From a virus: 20,275 nt of DNA. Positions 13,186-20,272 of this stretch are shown here, piece after piece (position 1 is the stretch's first letter; every line of letters begins with the position of its first letter). The stretch spans positions 1-20,275 of IMG/VR virus record IMGVR_UViG_3300047356_000910; one strand, written 5' to 3'. The notes under the pieces were generated by a model. It saw nothing but the letters and a program-made list of their open reading frames with translations, was not told where the DNA came from and did not search any database. The position numbers were made by a program, and so were the translations under genes.

Positions 13186-13909
13186 TTTCTTTCGTGTATT
13201 TACAATAATGGTTCATACCGTGATCGTATGCCCCGTCGAATGGCATTCCTTTTTTAAATGCACGTAATCTTCCACGCCATTTATCTTTTGTTCTTTGCCA
13301 TCTACTCATTTTTCTAATATTACCGAAGTAGTTGATGTACCGCGGTTGCGAATGGTGTCTATATCCCATTGCAGCAAAAGGAACACAAGTGACCAAGTCG
13401 TTATTGTTAACATGGCGGAAATGAGGTATATGAGCAAACGATTTAACAAATTTTCTAGTCCCTACTCTTGGCGACCCATATGTATATAAAGCTGTAACTT
13501 TATCGCCGAGTCGGCTTGTTGCAATTGTTGCCATTGCAGCTCCTAAAGAATGGCCGCAAATAAACAAATGTTTTCCATCTGTTTTCATTTTAGATAAAGC
13601 CTTTTCAATGTCAGGCCATACTTTGTTTACTTCTTCTTGAAACCCGTTATGTACTAATCCGTGTCCATTGTTTGGTTTATCTGGAAAGGCGTTTAAATCT
13701 GCCTTAATATCAGAAAACTCTTTTGGTTCGGTACCGCGAAATGCAATTGTTATTTCTTCTTTGTTTGAAATGATGTGGCATTGTGCACCGTTTACTTCAA
13801 CAAACTTGTGGGCTACATAACCTAATTTTTTATATTTAGGTTTTGCCTCAGGTCCGTCTAAGTATGCAAGCTCAGCTACTTCTGCCATCTTTGCACAATT
13901 TTCTAACAT
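13172..13909 (-). CDS. Class 3 lipase (alpha/beta hydrolase)
   Basis: The 245-residue product has the Lipase_3 hallmarks: AFRGT near 56..60 (oxyanion strand), GHSLG at 119..123 with nucleophile S121, the YTYGSPRVG segment near 143..151 that is typical of this family, D171 in NNNDLVTCVP as catalytic acid, and H230 or H234 in DHGMNHY as catalytic base. The Lys/Arg-rich stretch RQRTKDKWRGRLR-like near 202..220 is unusual and may contact membrane phosphates. No signal peptide, so it is made in the cytoplasm and would reach phospholipid after membrane failure or via partner proteins. AGGGGAG lies before ATG. Among small membrane proteins, it is a plausible lysis or envelope-damage enzyme. Confidence 0.85.
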   Translation of the reverse strand: MLENCAKMAEVAELAYLDGPEAKPKYKKLGYVAHKFVEVNGAQCHIISNKEEITIAFRGTEPKEFSDIKADLNAFPDKPNNGHGLVHNGFQEEVNKVWPDIEKALSKMKTDGKHLFICGHSLGAAMATIATSRLGDKVTALYTYGSPRVGTRKFVKSFAHIPHFRHVNNNDLVTCVPFAAMGYRHHSQPRYINYFGNIRKMSRWQRTKDKWRGRLRAFKKGMPFDGAYDHGMNHYCKYTKENENV

Positions 13910-13911
13910 TG

Positions 13912-14253
13912 TTACTCCCCTGCTGCTAACATTTTTTCTAATATATCATCTTGTCTCATTTCCATGATATCTATTTGTATTTGTTGCATGTCGTGAAACG
14001 TTTCATGCCTTGCATATTTTGAAGCGATTGCTCCTGATAATTCAAGATGATTCATCTCAGTTTGCTTTTTTAATTCTTTAACTTGAATTTCTAATTTTTC
14101 CGTATTAATTATAAGATTATTAATTTGTTCTTGCTGCTTTATACTTTCTGCAGTATTTTGTTCTTGAAAATAACCTAATGTCGCTACTTCGTTTTCCAAG
14201 TTGTTAATAGTGTTTCCCATAGCAAAAAACGTTATGAATGCTAAAATTTCCAT
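13912..14253 (-). CDS. 113-residue coiled-coil protein with hydrophobic N-terminus
   Basis: Starts at 14253 with AAGGTAAG upstream. The N-terminus MEILAFITFFAMG is hydrophobic but only about 13 long, so a weak anchor. From about 18 to 75 there are heptad-like runs rich in Glu, Gln, Asn, Ile and Leu (ESIKQQEQINNLIINTEKLEIQVKELKKQ in pieces), then a helical C-terminus with paired Met/Ile. Likely a trimeric or dimeric coiled coil. It ends two bases before the lipase start. Could be a spanin-like or structural coiled coil; no spanin features such as a lipobox are present. Confidence 0.65.
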   Translation of the reverse strand: MEILAFITFFAMGNTINNLENEVATLGYFQEQNTAESIKQQEQINNLIINTEKLEIQVKELKKQTEMNHLELSGAIASKYARHETFHDMQQIQIDIMEMRQDDILEKMLAAGE

Positions 14254-14466
14254 TTACTTACCTTTGCTTAACAGTTTTGCTTTAATGGCTTCGCTTGGAC
14301 TGACCGGAACATCGGCCGGTCGCCGTGGCGATTCTTCCACTTTTCCATCTTTTCGTGTAGTACTGCGTCGTGGCGAATTACCAGAAATTTGAGCTCTGAG
14401 TTCTGCAATTCTTCTTCTGATATCTCGAATTTGTTTTCTAGTACTTTCATAATAGTCATTAGTCAT
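14254..14466 (-). CDS. Basic 70-residue protein with disordered C-terminus
   Basis: Chosen over an overlapping 64-codon frame (14268..14459) because its ATG at 14466 overlaps the Cys-rich gene's stop region and its stop abuts the next gene. The N-terminal half (DYYESTRKQIRDIRRRIAEL) is a basic helix or short coiled coil; the second half is rich in Ser, Pro, Arg and Lys (SPRRSTTRKDGK, SPRRPADVPVSPSE) and looks disordered. No known motif. Ribosome site weak (AAGAA). Confidence 0.55.
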   Translation of the reverse strand: MTNDYYESTRKQIRDIRRRIAELRAQISGNSPRRSTTRKDGKVEESPRRPADVPVSPSEAIKAKLLSKGK

Positions 14467-14578
14467 TTTTCTTGCAGCTGCATTTTATGCATACGTCATT
14501 TTGGCAATCTTTACAGTCAGGTCTATAACAATGGCAATCATGGCCGCACGACGTACATGTTCTTTTTGATTCTTGCAT
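14459..14578 (-). CDS. 39-residue Cys-rich microprotein
   Basis: ATG at 14578 follows TAGGAGATACAC, a good ribosome site. The product has nine Cys and two His in 39 residues: C8-x2-C11, C15-x-C17, C22-x2-C25, C30-x2-C33-x-C35. That is enough for two zinc sites or a metallothionein-like cluster; if exported it could instead be disulfide-bonded, but there is no signal peptide. Its stop overlaps the next gene's start by eight bases. No family recognised. It sits between two coiled-coil genes of the late cassette. Confidence 0.65.
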   Translation of the reverse strand: MQESKRTCTSCGHDCHCYRPDCKDCQNDVCIKCSCKKND

Positions 14579-14587
14579 GTGTATCTC

Positions 14588-15283
14588 CTATTCTGATAAC
14601 GGATTATCTAATGCTTCTTGTATTGTTTCTTTGAGGTCCTTTTCTAATAATCTCATTTCACTATCAATATTAGTTTGTGTATCACGCATAGTATTACGTA
14701 CGTCTTTTTCAGACGCTCTTATCGTCGCTTCAACTTCACGGATAGACGAAGTTACGTCTTTTTGAAGTTCGTTCATTTCAGTACGAATACCTTCAAGAGT
14801 ACCACCAATACTATTTTGTGTATTCTTAATTCTTGCTTCTGAATTGTCAAGGTTAGTTGAAATTGTATCTCTTAAGTTTGCCATTGTATCTTGGTTATCT
14901 TTAAGAGTTATTCTTAGCCTTTCTTCGAAGGCATCAAGTTTTGCGTATATATCTTTACGCAAATCTCTTACGGTGGTTTCAGCCGCAATAACCTGATCTT
15001 CTAATACTCCTATTAAATTTTCAGAACGGGCAATGTCACCTTTTAAATCGTCTTTAATATCTTGTGTATATCCTATAGCGTCTTCAAGCTTTTGTAGTTG
15101 CAATGCATTTGCTGCGGCGATTTCGTCAATGTCAATGTTTTGAACAATTTCTTTCATGTCCATATAGTCCGCATAAAATTCAAAACCGGCCCATGCGCCA
15201 CCACCTAAAGTAGATAGTGCGGTTAAGACAGCAAACATTTTACCACCTTTAAACGTGGTTCCGGCAAATTCAAATTCAGCCAT
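14588..15283 (-). CDS. 231-residue membrane-anchored long coiled-coil protein
   Basis: GAGGAGTAATAT precedes ATG 15283. After a short N-terminal part, one TM helix lies at about 17..38 (FAVLTALSTLGGGAWAGFEFY). The remaining ~190 residues are almost pure coiled coil with hydrophobic heptads and repeated charged patterns (LRDTISTNLDNSEARIKNTQ, IREVEATIRASEKDVRNTM, in pieces), which look like weak internal repeats around 11 to 18 residues. The long rod would extend from the inner membrane, and by length could span much of the periplasm if oriented outward. Candidate scaffold, spanin-like or virion fibre component; function not recognised. Confidence 0.7.
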   Translation of the reverse strand: MAEFEFAGTTFKGGKMFAVLTALSTLGGGAWAGFEFYADYMDMKEIVQNIDIDEIAAANALQLQKLEDAIGYTQDIKDDLKGDIARSENLIGVLEDQVIAAETTVRDLRKDIYAKLDAFEERLRITLKDNQDTMANLRDTISTNLDNSEARIKNTQNSIGGTLEGIRTEMNELQKDVTSSIREVEATIRASEKDVRNTMRDTQTNIDSEMRLLEKDLKETIQEALDNPLSE

Positions 15284-15286
15284 ATA

Positions 15287-15697
15287 TTACTCCTCGAAAG
15301 ATAATTCTTTCAACTGCTGAAGCTCTCTTCTTAAACGTTCTAATTCCAGCGATTTTAACTGTAATTCCATTTCATATAATCTATTACAATCAATTCTTTC
15401 TTTAGGTCTTGCGCCGAGTGGTATAACAATCCTTGCATATACACCAACGTTATCAACTCTCCTATCATTAACATATCGATTCACATCATCATAATAACCG
15501 CCGTCAATAAGACCAGTTACACCGAGCTCAAGTTGTGTAGCCGATCCGATGGCATTAGAACAATCTAAATCACCAGCCCTAAATTTATCGGATTGGTAAT
15601 TACCTGGTGCACTCGGTAATGCCAAACTTACCGAACCAGAGTCTGCGTTTACTGTTGTCGTAAACAACATTAAACACAATGAAATAATATAACGCAT
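15287..15697 (-). CDS. Exported protein with C-terminal coiled coil
   Basis: The 136-residue product has a Sec signal peptide (MRYIISLCLMLFTTTVNADS, cleavage likely after NA). The mature part has two Cys (C46, C104) that can form one disulfide, a beta-rich middle with LELGVTGLIDGG and VGVYARIVIPLG, then a Leu/Glu/Arg coiled coil from about 106 to 133. The porin-like strand pattern in the middle is short. Fifth and last of the consecutive exported genes. Three bases from the next gene. Function unknown. Confidence 0.7.
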   Translation of the reverse strand: MRYIISLCLMLFTTTVNADSGSVSLALPSAPGNYQSDKFRAGDLDCSNAIGSATQLELGVTGLIDGGYYDDVNRYVNDRRVDNVGVYARIVIPLGARPKERIDCNRLYEMELQLKSLELERLRRELQQLKELSFEE

Positions 15698-15704
15698 AAT
15701 GTTC

Positions 15705-16079
15705 TCACTTTAATTTGGAGCATATCCTTGATTTTACTCCGGTTGATAGTACATCATCCCTCAAAAGTTTAGAGGTAGTACATATATATACAGCCTTAGC
15801 TTTGTGTTCACTTTTGATATAAACCTCAAATTGTTTCTTTTCTAAATAACCAAGCTTTATAACTTTATCTTGTGAAGCAAACGGAAGTGCCTCCCAATAT
15901 TTATCAAAGACTTCTATTTCGTAATACTCTACATCTGTTCTTCTATTCCATATATCCATAGTTGTCACCAACACACCATCTACGTACGCAGGTCGTAACT
16001 CAGGGTATGTTGGCGTCAATTCGTGTGATGTAACCGCAGTACTTATTAACACAAAAATCAAACTCACTAGGTATTTCAT
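15705..16079 (-). CDS. Exported Ig-fold-like protein, possible short pilus-chaperone relative
   Basis: AAGGAT precedes ATG 16079. The signal peptide covers about 1..18 (MKYLVSLIFVLISTAVTS). The mature 106 residues read as strands: ELRPAYVDGVLVTTMDIWNR, then YYEIEVFDKYWEALPF, then QFEVYIKS and KAVYICTTSKL, a pattern that recalls the N-terminal PapD-like domain of fimbrial chaperones (strand with N after W, then V.V.....W, then V.I). C100 and C120 may pair. No second domain is present, so it is at most half of a standard chaperone. The resemblance is visual only. Confidence 0.6.
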   Translation of the reverse strand: MKYLVSLIFVLISTAVTSHELTPTYPELRPAYVDGVLVTTMDIWNRRTDVEYYEIEVFDKYWEALPFASQDKVIKLGYLEKKQFEVYIKSEHKAKAVYICTTSKLLRDDVLSTGVKSRICSKLK

Positions 16080-16118
16080 TTTTAATCCTTCACTTTACTC
16101 TTTACGCAAATTAACACC

Positions 16119-16622
16119 TTAGTCTGCGATACACTCTGCAACAACATTAGCTTTATATTCACCACCTGGTAGTGATTTGCCTACGCCATACTTTGCTTCT
16201 GATTCAACTTGAAACCAAGTAGACCCAGCTACACTAAGATCGTATTCAGTGTGATTATCGTATTCAATTTTAGCTGCTTCATATCCTGACATATTAGTAT
16301 CTGATGTATTAGATACTGTAACTTCGCCATCCCACGTTACTGAGTCACTAAGACTCGGTGCGGAAGTAAACGATGTTGGCCAGGAAATTTTAGCGGTATA
16401 GTAGTCTGCAATAGCAACGTCATAGCGTACAACTGGATAAACACCGCCGTCCGCTGGGATTGTGCTCAATTCGTCTGGTGTAGGGTTACCATAAACCCCA
16501 GCTGTGTCTGTAAAAATTGAGCATTTTGACGCAACGTTACCGGTGATTGGAGTTTCTGCTGCGCCTACAGATCCGCCTAGCATAATAGCTGCTACGCTAC
16601 TAAATATTAGATGTTTGAACAT
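16119..16622 (-). CDS. Exported pilin-like (spore coat U/fimbrial type) candidate
   Basis: AAGGAG precedes the ATG at 16622; an upstream in-frame start at 16676 would lie inside the previous gene and lacks a ribosome site. Signal peptide about 1..21 (FKHLIFSSVAAIMLGG, cleavage after GAA). The mature part is Ser/Thr/Gly/Tyr-rich, all-beta in look, starts ITGNVASKCSI and ends VVAECIAD, so C34 and C164 can close one disulfide as in fimbrial subunits. The ITGNVASKC opening and the Y/G strand pattern recall fimbrial or spore-coat-U-like domains. Donor-strand segment not obvious. Alternative: a virion decoration protein. Function is inference. Confidence 0.65.
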   Translation of the reverse strand: MFKHLIFSSVAAIMLGGSVGAAETPITGNVASKCSIFTDTAGVYGNPTPDELSTIPADGGVYPVVRYDVAIADYYTAKISWPTSFTSAPSLSDSVTWDGEVTVSNTSDTNMSGYEAAKIEYDNHTEYDLSVAGSTWFQVESEAKYGVGKSLPGGEYKANVVAECIAD

Positions 16623-16632
16623 ATATTTCTCC

Positions 16633-17532
16633 TTATCGTTCATATTGAGAGCGTACCATAGATTTATGATTAGCATCAGATGCCAAGTTTCTCATCGCTC
16701 TTCGGTTGTCTGGATAACTAGATGAAGGCAATACTAAAGTATCTTCGTATATACCTCCAGGAATAGTTATTTCATAATATGGTACAATCTTTGGATTTAA
16801 CGATAAATCAGCTAAGATTTTTTGTTGCGCGGTACTATCGACTAATTTGTCAATATTATTATTACCGCCAAGCTGTTCTTCCAAATCATCCTCTACTTCA
16901 TTATTGGTTGTTTGTTCTATTTCTTCTTCGTCTTCTACATTTGCTTCACGGTTCAATTCAGCCTGAACCCATTCATCATAATAAGGATCTCCAATTGACG
17001 GTGGAACGGCAAGTGAAGCTAAATATTCTTGTAATGCTGTCGAATATCCAGGACAACTTGGATCTGATAATGGTGAAAGACATTTATAACTATCATCTAC
17101 CACCATCTTATAATTATAAACCACAAATGGATCCGTAACCGTACCTTCTCCTTCAACACTTATTTCTCCATCTCCCCACCTAGAAGAATCTGTATATCCA
17201 AATCTAAAAAATTTTCTTACAGACCCACCTGGGTTACCACTCCAATCATCTGTTTCTTCAAAAATATTTTGCCCAGGATTTGCAAGGTCTTCGTTTGAAA
17301 TTGTAACCTTTGCGTCTGCCTCAGGATCTTTTACCATTGTATATTGATAAGCTAAACCATTTACTTCTACTGTAATATAAGGTGAAGCTGAATCAGGTAA
17401 TACATTTTTCATTGCCCACGCTAAAGCATCCGCTGCGGCGTTATTTGTTGAATGATACGTTGTATCAGAGTAACAATAAGAGGAGGAGGCCGCCAACAAT
17501 GCCACCGCCGAACAAAGTAGACTTAGTCTCAT
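16633..17532 (-). CDS. Exported 299-residue acidic protein
   Basis: AAGGATATGAACG precedes ATG 17532. Signal peptide MRLSLLCSAVALLAASSSYC, cleavage near residues 20..22; C7 and C20 lie in it. The mature part has an N-terminal beta-rich region with FFRFGYTDSSRWGDGEISV, one Cys pair in CLSPLSDPSCPGY (C151, C160), an extremely acidic linker at about 198..222 (NVEDEEEIEQTTNNEVEDD), and a C-terminal region with YYEITIPGGIYEDTLVLP. Its first 68 bases overlap the upstream gene in another frame, so the signal peptide is encoded within the other protein's C-terminal TM. Family unknown to me. Confidence 0.7.
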   Translation of the reverse strand: MRLSLLCSAVALLAASSSYCYSDTTYHSTNNAAADALAWAMKNVLPDSASPYITVEVNGLAYQYTMVKDPEADAKVTISNEDLANPGQNIFEETDDWSGNPGGSVRKFFRFGYTDSSRWGDGEISVEGEGTVTDPFVVYNYKMVVDDSYKCLSPLSDPSCPGYSTALQEYLASLAVPPSIGDPYYDEWVQAELNREANVEDEEEIEQTTNNEVEDDLEEQLGGNNNIDKLVDSTAQQKILADLSLNPKIVPYYEITIPGGIYEDTLVLPSSSYPDNRRAMRNLASDANHKSMVRSQYER

Positions 17533-18028
17533 CGTTCATATCCTTTATTATATTACTTTGCGGATCTTCAGGTTGTTCATCGCGATTTGCTATCCATGCT
17601 GCTTTAGCTGCGTCCCCAATCATACCATCATAAGGGCAAGGTGTTCCTGCATCCATCATAGCGTTAAATACGCGAGGATCTTGGCACATCACTGAAACCG
17701 CAGCAACTTTCATTCCCATATCATATAATGTTTTAGCGTTCTTTAACTTTTCACAATTCATATCACGAACCATCTTGGCACCTGATATACCCAATATTTG
17801 TGTTTGGACTGCGCCGGAAACTCCAACTGTACATAAGTCTGAGTTAGCTGAATTAATCGAAGGGGCGATCGCCGACGGCGGTGGAGAATTAACTGTAGTC
17901 TCCGATGTACTATTACTATTGATAGTACTTTCTGTTGTACTTTCTGTAACTATTGGCTCTGCCTCCACTGCGGTTGTTCCAATGAAAGGTATAAATAATA
18001 AAAACAGAAAGAGTAAATGTTTAGTCAT
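17465..18028 (-). CDS. Exported protein with C-terminal membrane anchor
   Basis: First gene of the leftward cassette. ATG 18028 is preferred over 18037 because GGGAT lies seven bases before it. The 187 residues have a signal peptide (MTKHLLFLFLLFIPFIGTTAVEA), a Ser/Thr/Asn-rich low-complexity linker at about 25..62, then a four-Cys domain (C66, C92, C115, C131) with VGVSGAVQTQILGISG, MGMKVAAVSVMCQDPRVF and AGTPCPYDG segments, and a final Gly/Leu membrane helix at about 173..187 directly at the C-terminus. Predicted to be held in the inner membrane with the domain in the periplasm. I recall similar proteins in marine phages but no function. Confidence 0.7.
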   Translation of the reverse strand: MTKHLLFLFLLFIPFIGTTAVEAEPIVTESTTESTINSNSTSETTVNSPPPSAIAPSINSANSDLCTVGVSGAVQTQILGISGAKMVRDMNCEKLKNAKTLYDMGMKVAAVSVMCQDPRVFNAMMDAGTPCPYDGMIGDAAKAAWIANRDEQPEDPQSNIIKDMNDETKSTLFGGGIVGGLLLLLLL

Positions 18029-18080
18029 AATGTTCATCCCATATTAGTAATGATAAAAGCATACTTTACTCTATTATATA

Positions 18081-18088
18081 TATTTATA
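18081..18088 (-). promoter_or_regulatory. T4-type late promoter TATAAATA (leftward cassette)
   Basis: Minus-strand TATAAATA, perfect match, about 53 bases upstream of ATG 18028. I found no other perfect box on this strand before 11704, so this one promoter may drive the whole ~6.3 kb leftward cassette. Confidence 0.75.
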
Positions 18089-18100
18089 AGTTTTTTAAGA

Positions 18101-18118
18101 GTGTCAAAGTTTTGACAC
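18101..18118. repeat. 18-bp palindrome GTGTCAAA-GT-TTTGACAC
   Basis: Two perfect eight-base arms with a two-base centre. It lies between the leftward late promoter and the rightward gene at 18143. A short hairpin in RNA is possible, but no U-run follows, so it is more likely a DNA-binding operator. Confidence 0.6.
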
Positions 18119-18128
18119 ATAATATAAT
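18101..18128 (+). promoter_or_regulatory. Candidate sigma70-like promoter for 18143
   Basis: GTGTCA at 18101..18106 (four of six against TTGACA), a 16-base spacer and a perfect TATAAT at 18123..18128. The palindrome fills the -35 region and most of the spacer, the same architecture as P1 to P5 with different arms. The weak -35 box suggests activation or repression by a bound protein. Confidence 0.4.
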
Positions 18129-18142
18129 TTGACAGTTGCAAA

Positions 18143-19471
18143 ATGAAAACAATCGTTAACAAAATAAAAATTTGGACGTGGGATATAGCTGTTTGCCCGG
18201 TGCACAAGACGGCAATGTGGTATGGACCAGAGTCTCAAAAATTTGGCGAATCTTTGGATCAAGTTAAAACAATTTGGTATGATAAAAAAATACGAGAACA
18301 GTTTTTTAAATATTTTGCAGACGAACAAGACGAAGAATGTTATGGAGAATTTAGACCTTCATACAAAATAATAAATCAAGATGTAGTCAACGATAACGAT
18401 ATAAATCTTATAATTTTACCAGGTGATGATACTCGTACTTTAGCTGAAATTCCTGGGTTATTATTAAAAAATCAAGACTTAATAAACTTTGCAAATAACA
18501 ATAATGTTACGATAGTTATAGCATGGATATTCGAGCATATATCGTTAAATCCTGATTACTATATAGGTAATCCTGATTTTAAAAATTTCTTTTTAGAATT
18601 TGATAAATTGTGTGAACAGTTACCACCAAGCAAATTTCAATGGCTGTTAAATTCATACGATACAAACCACAAACATCTTGATATTGGAACACACCTTGAA
18701 AAATATAAACCATATGTAACACACATTGATTGTTTTGATAAGATTTCTCATTTTCCATATATTCAGTGGGATCCGTATGCAAATCATGAATACAAGTTAT
18801 CAGTGCCAGTTGGAATGATAGACGGAAGGTGGCTACGTTTAGACTTAATTGCTGAATTGATTGAAAGAAACATATTATGGCAAGATGACGTAATACATAC
18901 GCAAAACGTACCAAACCCAGAAGCATCTATTAAAAAATATTTAGAAAATCCAGACCCAGTATTAAAACAATCTGTACACGATACTGTAAACCGCGTAGGT
19001 CCTGAAAATGTTTTTAAACACCGTATTTTAAATGATAATGGCGAAGATATTAAAACGAGTTGGATGAAAGTTGCAACAGGACAATTTTGGTATAGGACTC
19101 CACCGCAATTTATAGATTCGCAATTTCAAGTTGTAATTGAATCAAGAACTCATATACCATCAATTACTGAAAAAATTTATAGGCCATTAATGCTAGGGCA
19201 ACCTTTTCTGTGGATTGGTGCGTCAGGTATAAAAACATATTTGGAAAGTAAAGGATATAAGTTTTATCCATGGATTGACTATTCGTTTGACGCGGAGCAT
19301 AACCAATTATATCGCTTTAACATGGTAATGGATGAAGTAGAAAGATTGTATCATACTGATTTGTCGCAGTATTTAATTGACAGCGATGAGATAAATATAC
19401 ATAATATAAAGGCATTTAGATATAATGAAAATGATATATCTGATATGGAAAGGTTTTTAAATGATTTATAA
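18143..19471 (+). CDS. Glycosyltransferase-like protein (C-terminal TEKxYxP motif)
   Basis: The 442-residue product ends with FQVVIESRTHIPSITEKIYRPLMLGQPFLWIG (about 347..378, described in pieces) followed by LESKGYKFYPWIDYSFD. This is the pattern I associate with a family of phage and viral fucosyltransferase/exostosin-like C-terminal domains where the TEKxY-(K/R)-P Glu, Lys and Arg bind the nucleotide sugar. The N-terminal half has no motif I recognise, only many aromatic and acidic residues. No ribosome site is visible before ATG 18143, so it may be leaderless or start further on. Placed with an oxygenase-like and an ACP gene, with which it overlaps or is nearly contiguous. Confidence 0.55.
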   Translation: MKTIVNKIKIWTWDIAVCPVHKTAMWYGPESQKFGESLDQVKTIWYDKKIREQFFKYFADEQDEECYGEFRPSYKIINQDVVNDNDINLIILPGDDTRTLAEIPGLLLKNQDLINFANNNNVTIVIAWIFEHISLNPDYYIGNPDFKNFFLEFDKLCEQLPPSKFQWLLNSYDTNHKHLDIGTHLEKYKPYVTHIDCFDKISHFPYIQWDPYANHEYKLSVPVGMIDGRWLRLDLIAELIERNILWQDDVIHTQNVPNPEASIKKYLENPDPVLKQSVHDTVNRVGPENVFKHRILNDNGEDIKTSWMKVATGQFWYRTPPQFIDSQFQVVIESRTHIPSITEKIYRPLMLGQPFLWIGASGIKTYLESKGYKFYPWIDYSFDAEHNQLYRFNMVMDEVERLYHTDLSQYLIDSDEINIHNIKAFRYNENDISDMERFLNDL

Positions 19472-20006
19472 AATAAAACTAAGACATGATTTTTCAACCT
19501 TTTTGAATGCTGATTACGAAAAACACAAAGGTAGTTGTATAAGTTACCAAGTTCGCGAACAAGAAGATATTCATAAAACATTTGGTGGATTTCCGGAAAG
19601 TTACTCCAAAGAAAACACAAAGATCCAACAACTATGGTTTGATCCTATTGATGTAGACTTTGAAGAGCTTGGCAATAAATTAAAGATTGAGCCAGTTACA
19701 ATAAGTACGATATTGCAACCGCCTGGGAATACTATTACAATGCATAGGGACACGTTTTTTAAAATAAATAAATTGTTTCCTGATGATAAACGTAAAAAGG
19801 TAAGAGCTAATATTTACTTAGAAGATTGGGCTCCCGGCCATTTTATAAATTATCAAGATCATTACAAAAAATGGCAAACAAGTACTCATTGGAAAGCTGG
19901 TGATGGGTTTGTTTGGGATAGTGATCATTTACACCTTAGCGCAAATGCTGGCTTAACGCCAAAATATACTTTACAGATTAGTGGATTTTATAATGGAAGG
20001 GAATAA
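19461..20006 (+). CDS. HxD...H non-haem iron oxygenase-like protein
   Basis: Overlaps the previous gene by eleven bases, with AAGG before ATG. The 181 residues have PPGNTITMHRDTFF near 87..100, giving H95-x-D97, and DSDHLHLSANAGLTPKYTLQISG near 153..175, giving H156 or H158 as third ligand and K168 as a possible 2-oxoglutarate contact. RANIYLEDWAPGHF lies between, as in the jelly-roll strands of aspartyl/asparaginyl hydroxylases and 2OG-Fe(II) dioxygenases. Fold and metal site look intact. Next to an ACP gene two bases away, it could hydroxylate an ACP-bound acyl or aminoacyl group, which is inference. Confidence 0.65.
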   Translation: MIYKIKLRHDFSTFLNADYEKHKGSCISYQVREQEDIHKTFGGFPESYSKENTKIQQLWFDPIDVDFEELGNKLKIEPVTISTILQPPGNTITMHRDTFFKINKLFPDDKRKKVRANIYLEDWAPGHFINYQDHYKKWQTSTHWKAGDGFVWDSDHLHLSANAGLTPKYTLQISGFYNGRE

Positions 20007-20008
20007 CT

Positions 20009-20272
20009 ATGAGCAAACCAATTAATGAATTAGAAGGTTGGGTATTTGAATATTTAAAAAATGAAACAGGTGAAGATTTAACAAGAGAACACTTGATTAG
20101 TAATTATATTGATTCTTTAGACGTAATGAATATTGTTATGGAAGCCGAAGACGTATTTTATCCAGGAAAAGAAATTCCTGATAACGTAGTTAGAGAATGG
20201 ATACAAAACATGGGTACCATCGGTGAATTTATTGATAATGTACATTCTTATGCTGTGAGACTTCAAACTTAA
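20009..20272 (+). CDS. Acyl carrier protein-like
   Basis: AAGGGAATAACT precedes ATG 20009. The 87-residue acidic protein shows the ACP four-helix pattern: a first helix, then NYIDSLDVMNIVMEAEDVF near 32..50, where S36 in D-S-L is the expected phosphopantetheine site, then KEIPDNVVREW near 54..64 and MGTIGEFIDNV near 68..78 (helix III/IV signature). It should be activated by a host phosphopantetheinyl transferase, to carry an acyl or aminoacyl group as thioester. No synthase or ligase is in the window; the partner may lie to the right. Its neighbours suggest a modified acyl transferred onto a sugar or virion component. Confidence 0.8.
   Translation: MSKPINELEGWVFEYLKNETGEDLTREHLISNYIDSLDVMNIVMEAEDVFYPGKEIPDNVVREWIQNMGTIGEFIDNVHSYAVRLQT

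Noticed and set aside
14268-14459. Alternative minus-strand ORF of 63 codons overlapping the basic 70-residue gene
   Set aside because: It starts without a ribosome site and does not abut its neighbours, whereas the 14254..14466 frame overlaps or abuts both.
16623-16676. Upstream in-frame start for the pilin-like gene
   Set aside because: It would extend into the previous gene and push the signal peptide inward; AAGGAG lies correctly before 16622 instead.
16779-17138. 119-codon plus-strand ORF opposite the exported acidic protein
   Set aside because: Leu/Tyr/His-rich composition typical of antisense reading; no ribosome site or promoter.
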